64,000 bases of DNA from Glaciozyma antarctica PI12 (lineage: Eukaryota > Basidiomycota > Microbotryomycetes > Kriegeriales > Camptobasidiaceae), in contig KZ627149.1 of the NCBI GenBank assembly GCA_002917775.1, positions 763,399 to 827,398 on the forward strand, written 5' to 3'. Position 1 is the stretch's first letter; each line of letters begins with the position of its first letter. The position numbers were made by a program, and so were the translations under genes. Below are positions 42,090-52,661 of this stretch, piece after piece. Under the pieces are notes generated by a model. That model was not told the DNA's origin, searched no databases, and saw only the letters and a list, made by a program, of their open reading frames with translations.

Positions 42090-44140
42090 ATGACTTGGGT
42101 CCTCGTCCTTTGGGGCCTAAGGATCCTGATGTAAGTACTCGTGCTTAGCTGCGTACCTTGGGGCCCGCTGATCCCCTTCTCGCAGTACCTGCCTCACTCT
42201 CCTCTCCTCGTTCAAGGCGCTCAAGAAACCAGTCACTCGCCAACGCAGGGCAGCATTAGCGTCGAAGGAGGCGTCCAGTACATCCCTCAGCTCGGCAAAT
42301 CGCACGAGGAGGAGGGTGATCAAGGCGAACCTCACGTCCTGGGTCGTCTGGGTGCGTCCTCAACGACTGGGGAGGAATTACGCGAGCTAACCGGCGTCGG
42401 AGCAGGCGTCATTTTGCGCGGCTGAGCGCGTGGCGGATAGGACGATAGGATGGATCATGCCGCTCTACGACGAGATCAAGATCGTGTCCCTCCTCTCGAT
42501 CCTAGTCTGGCGCGGTGCCGTGAGCTGCTTTCCTTCGGAAGCTTTATCTCTTCTGACCTCGTTGATCACAGGGCGCACAGCTTGTTTTCACGAAGTTTAT
42601 AAAGCCCCTCGTCACGCCCTACGAACGACCTCTCGACGCGATTGGCTTTGTTGTTGGCGAGGTCTTGGGACTCGCCGTTGCCGCTCTCTTGTTCATTCCT
42701 CGCTGGATTGGAAAGAAGTGGCTAGGCGGATCAGACGAGGACAAGGTAAGCACCTTCAATTGCGCACTCGCAGCAGATCTGACCTTCCGCAGGTTCCCAA
42801 CATCATGAAGTCTCTTCGCGTCCCATCTCGCCCTCCTCTCGCTCGTGAGCTCGCAATCTCCATTGAAACCGCCTCCGCCCTCGCCACAAAACAGTCTGGT
42901 CCTCCACTTCCTCCGGCAGCATCCGTCCCCATCTCCCACCCCCGCCGTGCTCCCACAAGTACCCTCGCAGCCTCGACAAACCGCCTCCCTCCGCTCCGCA
43001 CATCAACATCCGGAGCTCGTCCTCTCGCCAAGCCGACCGCGCGCGCTGAGCCTCGACACGCCCCCATCCTCAGCAGTTCCCACCGTATCCCGACCACCAC
43101 CACACGCAAGACCTCCGGCTCCAGCCTCATCACTCCCATCTACCCCACCCTCCCTCCCCACCCTCCCCACCCTCCCCACCCTCCCCACCCTCCCCACCCT
43201 CTCGCGCTTTTCCCAACCCTCCACCTCTCAGAAGGGAAAACAGCGCGCCTCCCCTCCCCCCTCCCCTCCCCGCGCCCTCACCCCTCCCGCCACCCCTCCA
43301 CCGACCTACATCGCTCCTCCCACCCCCGCCCCACCAGGTCATTTCGCCTTCTCCCCCGCCCCCCTCCTCTCTCGGACGCTCGATCTCAAAGCCGCGCCGT
43401 CGCCGAGGGAGAAGGCGAGGAGCGCGATTGCGGGGTTGTCGAGGGAGCTTGAGGCTGAGATTGGGGGGAGTGGGAGGAAGAGGGGAAGGGAGATTGATGG
43501 GTTGGTGCTTGGGGTGAAGAGGGCGAGGAAGGAGGGGCTGGGAGGGAAGACGGTGGTGAAGAAGGTGGTGAAGAAGACGGTCGCAAAGGGGAAGCGACGT
43601 GCGATTTCGGAGGACGATTCGGATTCCGAGCATTCGTCGTTTGATCCTAGCGAGGAGGACGACGAGGAGGACGACAGCACGGCGACGGAGGCGAGTACGC
43701 GACCCGTGAGGAAGGCTGCGACTCGCCGACCTCCTCCCCGCCGAGAAGCTGCGCCTTCTCCTCGTTCTTCGGCGCCGCGAGCGAGTGGACAGGACGCACT
43801 GCCTTGTAAAACTGCGACGAGCGTAGCGGGGAAGGCGGTACCAGCGAGGAGGGCAGCGGCGTCGCTGGGGAGCAGTGTGGCGCGGAAGCCCGTGGCGAGC
43901 AGCGTGGCGAATAAGGCGGAAGCTGGCACTTCGAGGACGTCTACCAGCAGTGTGTCGAGGACAAAGCTGGCAAGCAGCATTTCACGCCCGAGTGCGAGGA
44001 AGCGGGAGGAGGAAGAGGAGGTGCCGAAGCCGAAGAGGAAGGCGAGGAGGGTGTTGCTAGGGGTGCAGCGAGGGGAGACGAGCGATGGGGAGCAGGATGG
44101 GGTGCCGGTCATTAGGAGACGAGCGGGGAGGCAGATTTGA
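42090..44140 (+). CDS. TB2/DP1/HVA22 (REEP/Yop1) family protein with a long charged C-terminal extension
   Basis: The start at 42090 gives MTWVLVLWGLRILITCLTLL, then SSFKALKKP, RRRVIKANLTSWVVW and, after an intron, AERVADRTIGWIMPLYDEIK, LLSILVWRGAQLVFTKFIKP and LVTPYERPLDAIGFVVGEVL. This is the REEP reticulon-like hairpin core that shapes tubular ER. The protein then continues for several hundred residues: a Pro/Ser/Thr-rich part, a 9 bp tandem repeat (43143-43200), a basic helix GLSRELEAEIGGSGRKRGRE, a KKVVKKTVAKGKRR patch, an acidic SDSEHSSFDPSEEDDEED run and a basic tail ending GRQI at 44140. Between the REEP core and the tail the frame must step once within the C-rich repeat. A shorter product stopping at 43452 is possible. 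Confidence 0.72.
43143..43200 (+). repeat. 9 bp minisatellite (caccctccc)n inside coding sequence
   Basis: About five to six tandem copies of a nine-base unit encode either H-P-P or T-L-P per copy depending on frame. Unit length is a multiple of three, so copy number could vary without breaking the frame. Confidence 0.85.
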
Positions 44141-44278
44141 GGAACCTTTGTTGTGCTGTGCTTGGAACGCGATGCTGGTTTATCGCGCGCAGGAGATGGC
44201 TTTCGATTGGGTATGGTGTGGAGGGTAACGAGGTACAATGGAGGTGAAGGTACGTATGCGAGGATTGTGGAGGGGGCT

Positions 44279-44873
44279 CTACTCGTCGTCGACGGGCGGC
44301 TCGACGATCGAGGGAGGAGGGAAGGTGCCTGCGAACAGTGTCAGCAAAGGTCGAGAAGGAGGACGACTCTACGCACCGTTTGGCTTCCGGAAGCTCACGC
44401 CGATGTGCGCTCCCTCTCGTCTACAGCATCCAGACGGTCAGCGCCAGCAAGCTCCCTCCAGCGAAACGCGTCGACTCACAGTCCCCACTTGTCCGCCCCG
44501 CTCTTCTCATCCGCCAGCAAGACCCACTTGTCCTCCTCCTCCTCATTCTCCTCGTCCTTTTTCCAGAGCGCGATCTCATTTGCGGCCTTGGGGAGCGTCA
44601 CGGGCTCAAAATCAAGTTTACCACCTTCTTCTGGACGCGAGGGGGTGAGGGCTTCGAGGAGAGTCGTGCGGAGGATACTGAGTGTTGTGGAGGATGTTAC
44701 GGGGAGGAGGACGGTGCCTGTAGAGCGGGGGTAGAGCAGGGGGTGGAAGAAGGAGTGGAAGAGGAGGACTTGCTGTGGTCGAACTTGAGCAGGAAGCAGG
44801 TTGGGGCGTGTTTGGGAGCCTGGAATCGAGTCAGCTGAGGTCCTGCCTAGGCCAAAGAGCGCAGGCTCACCAT
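44279..44873 (-). CDS. Small conserved-looking protein, unknown function
   Basis: The start ATG at 44873 is immediately followed by an intron (GTGAGC...CCAG). The protein is M-APKHAPTCFLLKFDHS, then TVLLPVTSSTTLSILRTTLL EALTP across a GC-AG intron (44718-44773, donor GCAAGT), then KLDFEPVTLPKAANEIALWK, an acidic run, DKWVLLADEKSGADKWGL, and after two more introns REGAHIGVSFRKPNG and TFPPPSIVEPPVDDE (stop 44279-44281). It is about 125 residues. The N-terminal part has the alternating pattern of a ubiquitin-like beta-grasp fold, but I cannot name a family. An in-frame upstream ATG at 44978 would add 35 residues and would overlap the start codon of the divergent NDUFA8 gene. Confidence 0.65.
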
Positions 44874-44976
44874 TAATTTGCGAGCAGTGAAGAGGGCGGA
44901 GGCAAGAGCGCTCGCCTTGAGCGAGGCCGACAAGTCGAGCGGCTGCCTCTTCACTCCTCCCAACTTCGAGCTCACC

Positions 44977-45813
44977 ATGTCCACTCACCGTGAAGCCAAG
45001 TGAGTACCCCGTACAGCAGCGTACGACAGCACTAACGCCCGCACGAACAGGTTCCCGGCCAAGGACTACATCGAGCAAGTCCCACCGCCTCTCCTCCCTC
45101 CGAAAGACCTCTAACCTCCCTCCCCTCACAGCCCTTCCCCCCTCCCCAAATCCATCCCCCGCGTTGACGAGATCGGCGTCACCTCCGCGCCTCTCAAGTC
45201 GGCGTCCTTCTTCATCGGCGAGCACTGCAAGACGTTCAATGGTCCGCCCTATTCTCCCCCGCTCCGATTGGGGCGGCTCTTTCGAGCCCGCTAACTCTCG
45301 CCTTGTTCGCGCAGAGGATTTCATGCTCTGCAAAGCGGAGAGTCGGGACCCTGAGCATTGCTTGAAGGAGGGGAGGCGAGTGACGAGATGTGCGCAGGAC
45401 TTGTGAGTCGGCGGAGTCGGGGTAGGGAGGACGGAGCTGATGCGGGCGATGGGGATAGGATTACCAAGGTCCGGACGACGTGCCTGAAGGAGTTTGATGC
45501 GCACTGGGAGTGCTTGGAGCGGAACAACCAGGTGCGTCGGTCTCCCTCTCTCTCCTCCCCCTCCTCCTGCCGCCGCTGAACCACCCGCCTCTTCTCCGCA
45601 GGAGTTCTACCTTTGCCGAAAGCCTGAACGCGTATTCAACTCGTGTGTGTTTGAGAATCTGGTGCGTCGCTCTCCTCGCGTTTCGTTCGAGATGGAGCTC
45701 AACGCGGTTGTTCCCGCCCTCAGAAACTCGCCAAGACGATCCCTGGATCACCAGCGGGACAACCTCAGGTCCACGAGAAGACGAACCCCGTCTACAAGGC
45801 GATTCAGAAGTAG
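44977..45813 (+). CDS. NADH:ubiquinone oxidoreductase NDUFA8-type subunit (twin CX9C)
   Basis: The start at 44977 gives MSTHREAK, then FPAKDYID, PSPLPKSIPRVDEIGVTSAP and LKSASFFIGEHCKTFNEDFM. The two CHCH motif sets follow: CKAESRDPEHCLKEGRRVTR CAQDL and CLKEFDAHWECLERNNQEFY LCRKPERVFNSCVFENL. The end is KTIPGSPAGQPQVHEKTNP VYKAIQK at 45811-45813. It is an accessory complex I subunit imported into the mitochondrial intermembrane space by the Mia40 pathway. About six introns; the second (45075-45131) uses a GC donor (gcaagt), like one in the divergent neighbour. About 165 residues, normal for the family. Confidence 0.93.
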
Positions 45814-45955
45814 AGTTGTTGAGATATCGTTGGGGGAGCAGTCGTTGGAATCGCACAGGCGTGGTCAACGAGCGGTATCGCGACTTCGTGTCGTTGCCGG
45901 AGTCGCGAACGCTTCTCAGAAGGAAGGCACTGCTTATTCACCACTCTACCACTGC

Positions 45956-47806
45956 TCACTTGGCGCCAAAAGCATACGGACACCTCGCCTTCGGCGCTCC
46001 TCCAACAGCGTACGGACCCTCCACCGGCGCTCCCTGCAACCTCTCCGCCTCCTTCCTGACCTCCTCCGCTCCCGCATCCTCATACTTGACCGGTCCCTGC
46101 GCGCCATCAGTGCCCTGCTCGATTTGTGCGAAAGAAGTGGGGGACTCACCACTTCTTCGAGACGGAATCCTTGGGGCTTGTAGGCGGGCCCGGGGAGCTG
46201 GTCAGGTCGTCGGAAGCCGAGGGTGATGAGGAGGGATTGGGCGAGAGCGCTGAGGCCGGTGGGGAGGGGCATGTACCTGCGCATTCGGATCAGAAGCGAA
46301 CTTTGAGGGGGAAGAGGGTAGGACGCGCCAGGCTTCGTTGGCGTAAAACTTCGGATTCACACGGGGAGCGTACGAACCTTCCTTCTGCGCCTTCGTGTCG
46401 GCTTGCTCGTGTGGAAGAGCTTGCGAGACCGGGATGTACCCCTCTGGAAACGCGGGAGAATGCATGTCGAGGAGTCCTACGAGGTCTTTCTCCGAGCGAG
46501 GGAGGAAGAAGTGGCGGATTAGGAAAGCGCGGGTGTGGAGTGCGAGCTTGATGGAGGATTGGAGGAGGGCTGGAGGATCGGGGAGCCTGAGGGTTGAGGG
46601 AGATTAGTGGGGTTTGATGAGTGAGGGCGAGGACGAACATGACGGCGGCACGGAGGCGGGGGGCGAGGAGGGAAGAGACGATGTTGCGACCGAGGGGGCG
46701 GAGGAAAGAGGGGACGTTGTGCAGGAGGAGAAGGATCGTCGCTTCTGCGATGTCGCGACAAGCAGTGTCGGGAACCATGTTGTCGACCTCGTAGGCCTGC
46801 AAAAATTCTTGAGCCGTTAGAAATTGGCAGGAAAAATCAAGGAGGGAGGGAGCGCACCTCGGCCCAGTCAATCAGGTCCTGCAGCTCTTCCGGAATCTGC
46901 GTGATCCCCATCCGCCGTCCAATCTCGCTGAAGAAGACGAACCAAGCCTGGAATAGCTCGAGAGGAGATAGCTCGCGCCACTCAAAAGCTTTCGCCCAGA
47001 CAGACGGCTCGAGGATAAACGTGGAGAGAGTGTCTGCGGAAGAGAGGTTAGCTTCGGTGGCGAGTTCGCCGAGGGAGGGGGGAAGGCTCACAAAGAAGGT
47101 CGGCGTTGGTCTGGTGAGCATCGAAGCCTTTAGTATCTACTTGGAAGAGCTGCGAGAATGTGAAAGAGACGCACGATCTTGGACTTGTAGCGAGAATGGT
47201 GGTAGTTCATTCGCGCAACAGCGATGGCGTTCCTCGGATCGACGGGCGCTTTCTCCGCTGATTCAGACGCTCCAGAGCCTGGTCCCACAATAGGATACGC
47301 CACGAACGAAACAACGAGCAGACTGGTGTCGACGTAGCTGCGAAGCGAGAGCCAGCTCCCTTCAATCCCGGATCCAGCAAGCGAGGCTTGACTCACCGGC
47401 GTCCAGCCTTGTCGCTCGCTTCAAATTCGCTGGTTCCTTTGAGTACAGCGGATATTGAGGGAATCCCATACGTCTGCTCAGCGGGTAAGCACCAACCTCC
47501 TCTCGCACGGCCCCAACCGACCTTGAACAGAGCAAACTCGAGCGCCTTGGCTCCCAAGAACGGAAGATCCGAGTTGAGTCCCATCTGAAGGATCTTCTGC
47601 GCCTCTGCAGGCGTCATGGGGAGCTCCGCACGGGTTGGAGCCTTGCCATTCGTGCGGTGAAGTGGGGGAGGAGTTGTGAGGTTGTGGCGGGCGGCGTAGG
47701 TCGAGTGGAGGTTCTTGATGCGGATGTAGCGCACGCTGTGGACCCAGAGGATGTAGACGAGTAGGGCTCCAGTGCCGGTGGCGAGCAGGAGAGAGAGGTG
47801 GTCCAT
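45956..47806 (-). CDS. MpaB / DUF2236 family membrane-anchored oxygenase-like protein
   Basis: The start at 47806 gives MDHLSLLLATGTGALLVYIL, a single N-terminal membrane helix, then HSVRYIRIKNLHSTYAARHN and LPFLGAKALEFALFKVG. Middle exons give TYGIPSISAVLKGTSEFEAS, YVDTSLLVVSFVAYPIVGPG, AIAVARMNYHHSRYKSKI and LSTFILEPSVWAKAFEWREL, followed by FFSEIGRRMGITQIPEELQD. The YHHSRYK and SEIGRRMGI blocks are typical of fungal DUF2236 proteins, which share the heme fold of rubber oxygenase Lcp and MpaB. The C-terminus is KARCPYAFGAK (stop 45956-45958). Substrate and real oxygenase activity are unknown. Confidence 0.82.
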
Positions 47807-48053
47807 CGTTAGAGGCCTAGGAGAGAGGTCGGAGGGTCACGAGATGCCGCGACCTGGGAGCTTGAGGAGGAGGAGCAGGGGAGGTCGTTCGCGGATAATA
47901 AAGGCCGGGGGGCTGTTGCTTGACTTGAACGTGCCAGCTAAATCAGCTCAAGAGGACGGGAATCAAAGAGTTGAGGCGACGAGACGACACCGTCAAAACA
48001 CCGCAAACTCGCTCCTCCTCCTCCTCCTCCTCCACATCGCCTCCTCCTCAGAA

Positions 48054-48977
48054 ATGGCCTCGGATTCGCTAGAGCAGTACCTTCTTCTCCTCCTCTCAGA
48101 CAGGTGAGCTTGTATTCCCGCCCCATCGCCCTACAGCTGACTCTTCTCCCTCCAGCAACCTCCCGACAGGCGGCTTCATCGCATCGTCAGGCCTCGAGTC
48201 ATACATCCAACACGGCGACGACTCCTGTGACGACTCCACCACCAAAGCCGAAGGCGTCCTCTCCTTCCTCACCAAATCCCTCCACGCCTACGCCCAGCTG
48301 AACCTCCCCTTCGTGACCTCGACCCACTCCGCCATCTCCGCCATCTCCGCCCTCCCTCCCTCTCTCTCGCCCTCGCCCAAATAGCAGAACAGGACGACCT
48401 GTTTGAGTCAATGGTGCTTAATCATGTGGCAAGAAGGGCGTCGACGGCGCAGGGGATCGCGTTGCTGACGCTGTATGAGCGTGCGTTCGCGGAAGAGGGG
48501 GAGGGGGAGGGAGGGGCGAAGGAGCTGGTGGAGGAGCTAAGGTTGCGGATACGGAGAGGAGAGGTGCGAGGGCATCTACCAGTGGGGTTCGGAGTTCTCA
48601 CGGGAGCGTTGGGGATGTCGTTGCGTGAGTCGCGCTGTCCAAGAACCTCTCGACGATGCTGATAAGCTCTCTCCATAGCCGCAGCGCAACATCTCTTCCT
48701 CTTCCTCCACGCACGATCTATCCTCTCCTCCTCTATTCGACTTAACACCGTCGGGCCGTACGTCTCGCACCGACTACTCCTACATGACGTCCGTCCACTC
48801 GTCGAGGAGGCGATGGAGCGATGCAGAGAGATGACGACGGTCGAGCCAGAGGTGGAGGAGGATGAGCAGTGGATGGTGGAGAAGGAGGACGTTTTGGGAC
48901 CCGCTACAACGTGGCCGCTCGCTGAGATACTAGCAGCGAGGCACGACTTGCTTCACTCCAAGATCTTTAACTCGTAA
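48054..48977 (+). CDS. Urease accessory protein UreF
   Basis: The start at 48054 gives MASDSLEQYLLLLLSD, then SNLPTGGFIASSGLESYIQH, the UreF N-terminal signature. After a low-complexity tract (48331-48380) the frame that continues the protein is LALAQIAEQDDLFESMVLNH, then ARRASTAQGIALLTLYERAF, VRGHLPVGFGVLTGALGMSL and, after an intron, AAAQHLFLFLHARSILSSSI and LNTVGPYVSHRLLLHDVRPL, ending HSKIFNS at 48975-48977. The uninterrupted first frame stops at about 48383, so a frame step lies in the TC/CCT-rich tract. UreF works with UreD and UreG to load nickel into urease. A functional gene implies urea use in this fungus. Confidence 0.82.
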
Positions 48978-49067
48978 TGACGCTTCGATCCTACGCTCTC
49001 GGAGAACTGTCCTGCTCGCGCGATGATGTGGCAACAGTACTGCATTTGTCTAAGGCTTCCCTCCGCT

Positions 49068-50082
49068 CTAAATCGTCAACAACCCCAGTTCCACCGAACT
49101 CTCCCCAACCTCGTCCTCTCCCCGCGCCTTATCCGTCGCCGCCAGCTCTTGCTCTCGCTGCTTCTTCTCAAACGCCTTCTTCCTACGAAACGCACAACGC
49201 AAGTCAGCGACGCGACGGGATTGTGAAAGAGTTAGATAACGCACATCTTGAAGTAGTCCTTGTGCAGCCCGCACTCGGTCTTCTGCTTGTTCCCCGACCA
49301 CCTCCCCGCTCGCTCGTCCTCTCCCTCCACCGGCGCTTTCGTCGAATGCCAATCCCCAATGCTCTTGTACCCATCATCGAGTAGCGAATTATAAGGCACG
49401 CCAGCCATCTCTACGTAATCCTTGACCTCGTCGAAGCCCCACCGGCAAAGCGGGTTGACCTTGATCAAGCCCGTCGAGTCCATTTCGAGAGGTTGGAGCG
49501 CAACGCGATCGGCGCCTTGAGAACGTCGTCGACCGGTGATGACGGCCTTGACGCCCAGTTCAGCGTACGCTCTTCGTGCGGGCTCGACCTGCGGAACGCG
49601 CACGTCAGTTCCTGTACCCCCCACGACGCCCAGCGACGGGAAATCGACGTACTTTGACTAGGTAATCGTAGGTATCCTCATCCGTGTTCCACAAGCCATG
49701 AGCCATGAGCGGCTTCAAACTCGGCGACCGACTCGACGCCAGGAGGTTTGTACACGCTCAACTTGACGCAGTACTTCTTCTCGACCTTGACCGCCAGATC
49801 GAGCGTCTCCTGGAAGTGGTACAGCGTGTCGATAAAGATGAGAGGGACGGCATGCTCCTTCTGACGCCTGCGTCGGCCGATTTTCGCCAGCATGTCGAGA
49901 GCGGCGAGGCCCGTTAGTCCTAGAGCGGTCGTTTGGTGCAAGGAGGATAGGCCGTCGATAGCCCAGGTGAGGATTTCTTGGGGAGTCGCGTCGGCGAGAA
50001 GGAGGTTGGCTTCGGCGAGGGAGGATGCGTCGAAGGAAGTGGGGCGGGGGGACGAACCCGATGCGATGGGGGAGGCGGCCAT
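49068..50082 (-). CDS. MET16: Phosphoadenylyl-sulfate (PAPS) reductase, with a 7 bp tandem duplication
   Basis: The start at 50082 gives MAASPIASGSSPRPTSFDAS, then ATPQEILTWAIDGLSSLHQT and ALGLTGLAALDMLAKIG, then VPLIFIDTLYHFQETLDLA, GVKAVITGRRRSQGADRVAL and LCRWGFDEVKDYVEMAGVPY. The catalytic block KTECGLHKDYFKM has the redox Cys that attacks PAPS. The enzyme uses thioredoxin to reduce PAPS to sulfite in cysteine/methionine synthesis. After VAEFEAAHG the frame is broken by a tandem copy of agccatg (49694-49700 and 49701-49707). Without the extra copy it would read EAAHGLWNTDEDTYDYLVK, the family consensus. The stop is at 49068-49070. The gene is tail-to-tail with UreF. Confidence 0.88.
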
Positions 50083-50403
50083 TTCGCAGAGGGGAGGGTC
50101 GGGGGATGGAGAGAGGGAGGTGCGACTAGAGATTATGAGGAGGGGGAGAGGTGGGAGGTGAAGGTGTGCTTTGGCTGAGGGAGCAAGAGAGGGGATGATG
50201 AGCCAGCAAAGTCAGCTCGGCCACGATCGAGAAATGGCGCCATACGCAAAATAAAAAATAATAAACGACGAGATCCGCGGGCCTCGGCTTGAATCGGTCT
50301 CCTCGGACTTTCCAGCTTGCCTCCACTTAACTTGAGGAGCTGGGAGAGCGGAGGGCGTTCGTTTCTGCGTGAGTTCCGACAGATCCATTACAGGGGCTAC
50401 GAT
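50083..50403. other. Intergenic region, no gene seen
   Basis: About 320 bases between the PAPS reductase start and the stop of glutaryl-CoA dehydrogenase, both on the minus strand. It contains a short AT-rich patch (aaaataaaaaataataaa, 50248-50266) that may belong to the promoter of PAPS reductase. No supported gene. Confidence 0.5.
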
Positions 50404-52401
50404 CTACTGGAACGCCTGGATACCAGTGATGGCACGTCCCAAGATGAGTCCGTGGATGTCGTACGTTCCCTCGTAGGTAGAGACGGTGTGCAAATTTGAG
50501 GCAATGCGAGCGATGTGGTACCTGCGAAACTCGAGTCAGCAACGGAAGTCGAACGAGAGGAGAACGAGCGCACTCGTCCGAGCAGGCGTTACCGCCAAAG
50601 ATCTCCATCAGCGTCCGCGTGTGCTCCGTCGCCTTGTAGCAGTTGTTGCGCTTCATGAGCGAGACCATATCGGCTGCCAACATACGCGAGTCAGCGACAC
50701 TTCCTCGAATGGGAATGAAACGAACGCACGAGACCAGTTCTTGCTGTCCTTGAGTCGTCCGAGCTGAACAGCCGAGACGAGTCCAATCGCAGCCTCCATG
50801 TTGGCGTCTGCGAGCTTCTTCTGGACGAGCTGGAACGCGGCGAGAGGCTTGCCGAACTGCTTGCTGCGATGGGGAGAGGTCGTTAACCGCCATCGCAACA
50901 GCTGAGGAAGAAAACGAAGGACTTGCCGCTGAAGAGCGTAATCGCGGGAGAGAGTGATGGCCTCCTCGAGAGCTCCGATGACTCCGAAACTGAAGAGAGC
51001 AAGTTTAGTGAGGGAAGCAGGATTGAGAAGGTTTCTGAGCGCACGCGATGCCGTAGCGAGCGTTGCTGCGAGGGAGCGAAGCGTCAGATCCTGCACGAAG
51101 AGCTCGCCTGAGAAATAGAGACTCACTTCAGGCAGGAGAAGGGTCCCTTGAGACCGTGAACGTCGAGCATGTTGCCTTGAGGCACAGCAACCTCGTCCAT
51201 GAAGATCGAGCCAGTGATCGAAGCGCGAAGCGAGAGCTTGTTCTTGATCTGAGGCGCCGACAGTCCCTTCCATCCCTGCGTACAACATCCCCATCAGCTT
51301 CCACCCCATCGTACAGCCCCACACGCGCTCACCTTCTCGAGCACAAAGCCACGAATCTTGCCATCCCACTTGCACTTGGCCCAAACGACAAAGACGTCCG
51401 CGATGGGCGAGTTGGAGATCCACGTCTTCGCGCCGCTGATCACGAAACCTCCTCCAGGCGCCTCGGACGCCTCCGTCATCATACCAGCGGGATCGGAACC
51501 ATGGTCAGGCTCAGTGAGTCCAAAGCAGCCGACTTTGGTGCCCGTCGCAAGGTCGGGGAGGAACTTCTCCTTGAGCGCATCGCTTCCAAAGGCGTCTGCG
51601 AGTACGGGCTTGTCAGGATCGAGTGCTTGAGAGGTGTGGAGGAGCGTACTGATGGGGTGCATCACGAGAGACGACTGTACGGACATGGCCGAACGGTATC
51701 CCGAGTCAACACGCTCGACCTCACGCGCGATGAGGCCGTAGGCGACAGAGGAGACCTGCAGAGAACGGTGGGTTAGCTCGACCAGACTCAACCCCGCAGT
51801 AGCCTGAGGGACTCCACATACCCCCGCACATCCGTAGCCGTCGATCGTAGCTCCCAGCAGTCCCAGTTCACCCTGCATCGTCGTGCGGTTAGCTCTTCCA
51901 GTCCTCCCGTACGATAAACCGACGCACCATCTCCCGCAGGATCTCCCGATCAAAGTCTATGACGCCAAAGAGATTAGGACGCGGCCAGCCAGCCGGGGAG
52001 GCAGCGGGGACGATGCCAACTCACTCTCGTTCCGGTATGCCTCCAGCACGCGGGGCGCCAGCTTCTCCTGGCAGTACTCCCTCGCCGTCTCCCTGCGCGC
52101 AGAGCCCACCGCATTAGCTCTCACTCGTCCCCTTACTAGGCGCCCGGACATACATGATCGCGACCTCGTCCTCGGTCAGCATCGTCGACTCCACCTTGAG
52201 CGGGTCCTCCCAGCGATAAGGCGCAAACGCAGCCGTCTCTACAGAGAATTAATCGCGTTAAGAAGATTCGATCGGAAGGGACAGGGAGAGCTCACTCTTG
52301 AGGACCTCCTCTGGCTGAGCGGCGGCCTGGGTGATGTAGCGCGAGCGCGCGGCGCGGGCAAGGGCGGGCTTGGTCGAGCGGACAAACTGCTGGGCGAACA
52401 T
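50404..52401 (-). CDS. Glutaryl-CoA dehydrogenase (acyl-CoA dehydrogenase family), mitochondrial
   Basis: The start at 52401 gives [20 protein letters not shown], a basic mitochondrial presequence. Then come [57 protein letters not shown] and [20 protein letters not shown]. The FAD-contact block is [18 protein letters not shown] and the next is [18 protein letters not shown]. Later exons give [40 protein letters not shown] and [20 protein letters not shown], and the end is [15 protein letters not shown] (stop 50404-50406). The [14 protein letters not shown] and [14 protein letters not shown] motifs favour glutaryl-CoA dehydrogenase, which converts glutaryl-CoA to crotonyl-CoA in lysine/tryptophan breakdown. 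More than ten short introns. Confidence 0.92.
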
Positions 52402-52661
52402 GCTGGAGATTCTAAGGAGAGAGCCTGCGGAGGTGGATTTGGCTGAGGGAGAGCCCGGTCACTTCCCTCGCACTCGAAAACGGTTCGGCCCCGGGAGCCC
52501 GCCCTCGAACGAGGTGAAGGGAGATAACAGGCGGACTTGTTGCGAAACCCCAACGAGTTCAACGACGACTCTGCAGTTAAGGCTGGTGGTGCACTAGTAT
52601 TACAAGCAAGGGAAGACCCTGCCCAAGATGAACACCGCTCCTCCGCGTTCGCGCTCTCGCC

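Noticed and set aside
41855-42148. Plus-strand frame before the REEP-type gene
   Set aside because: It overlaps the REEP first exon in another frame, and the rest lacks coding character.
51780-51850. Continuous frame [12 protein letters not shown] in glutaryl-CoA dehydrogenase
   Set aside because: Family alignment needs GYGCAG joined to VSSVAYGLI, so these bases are intron.
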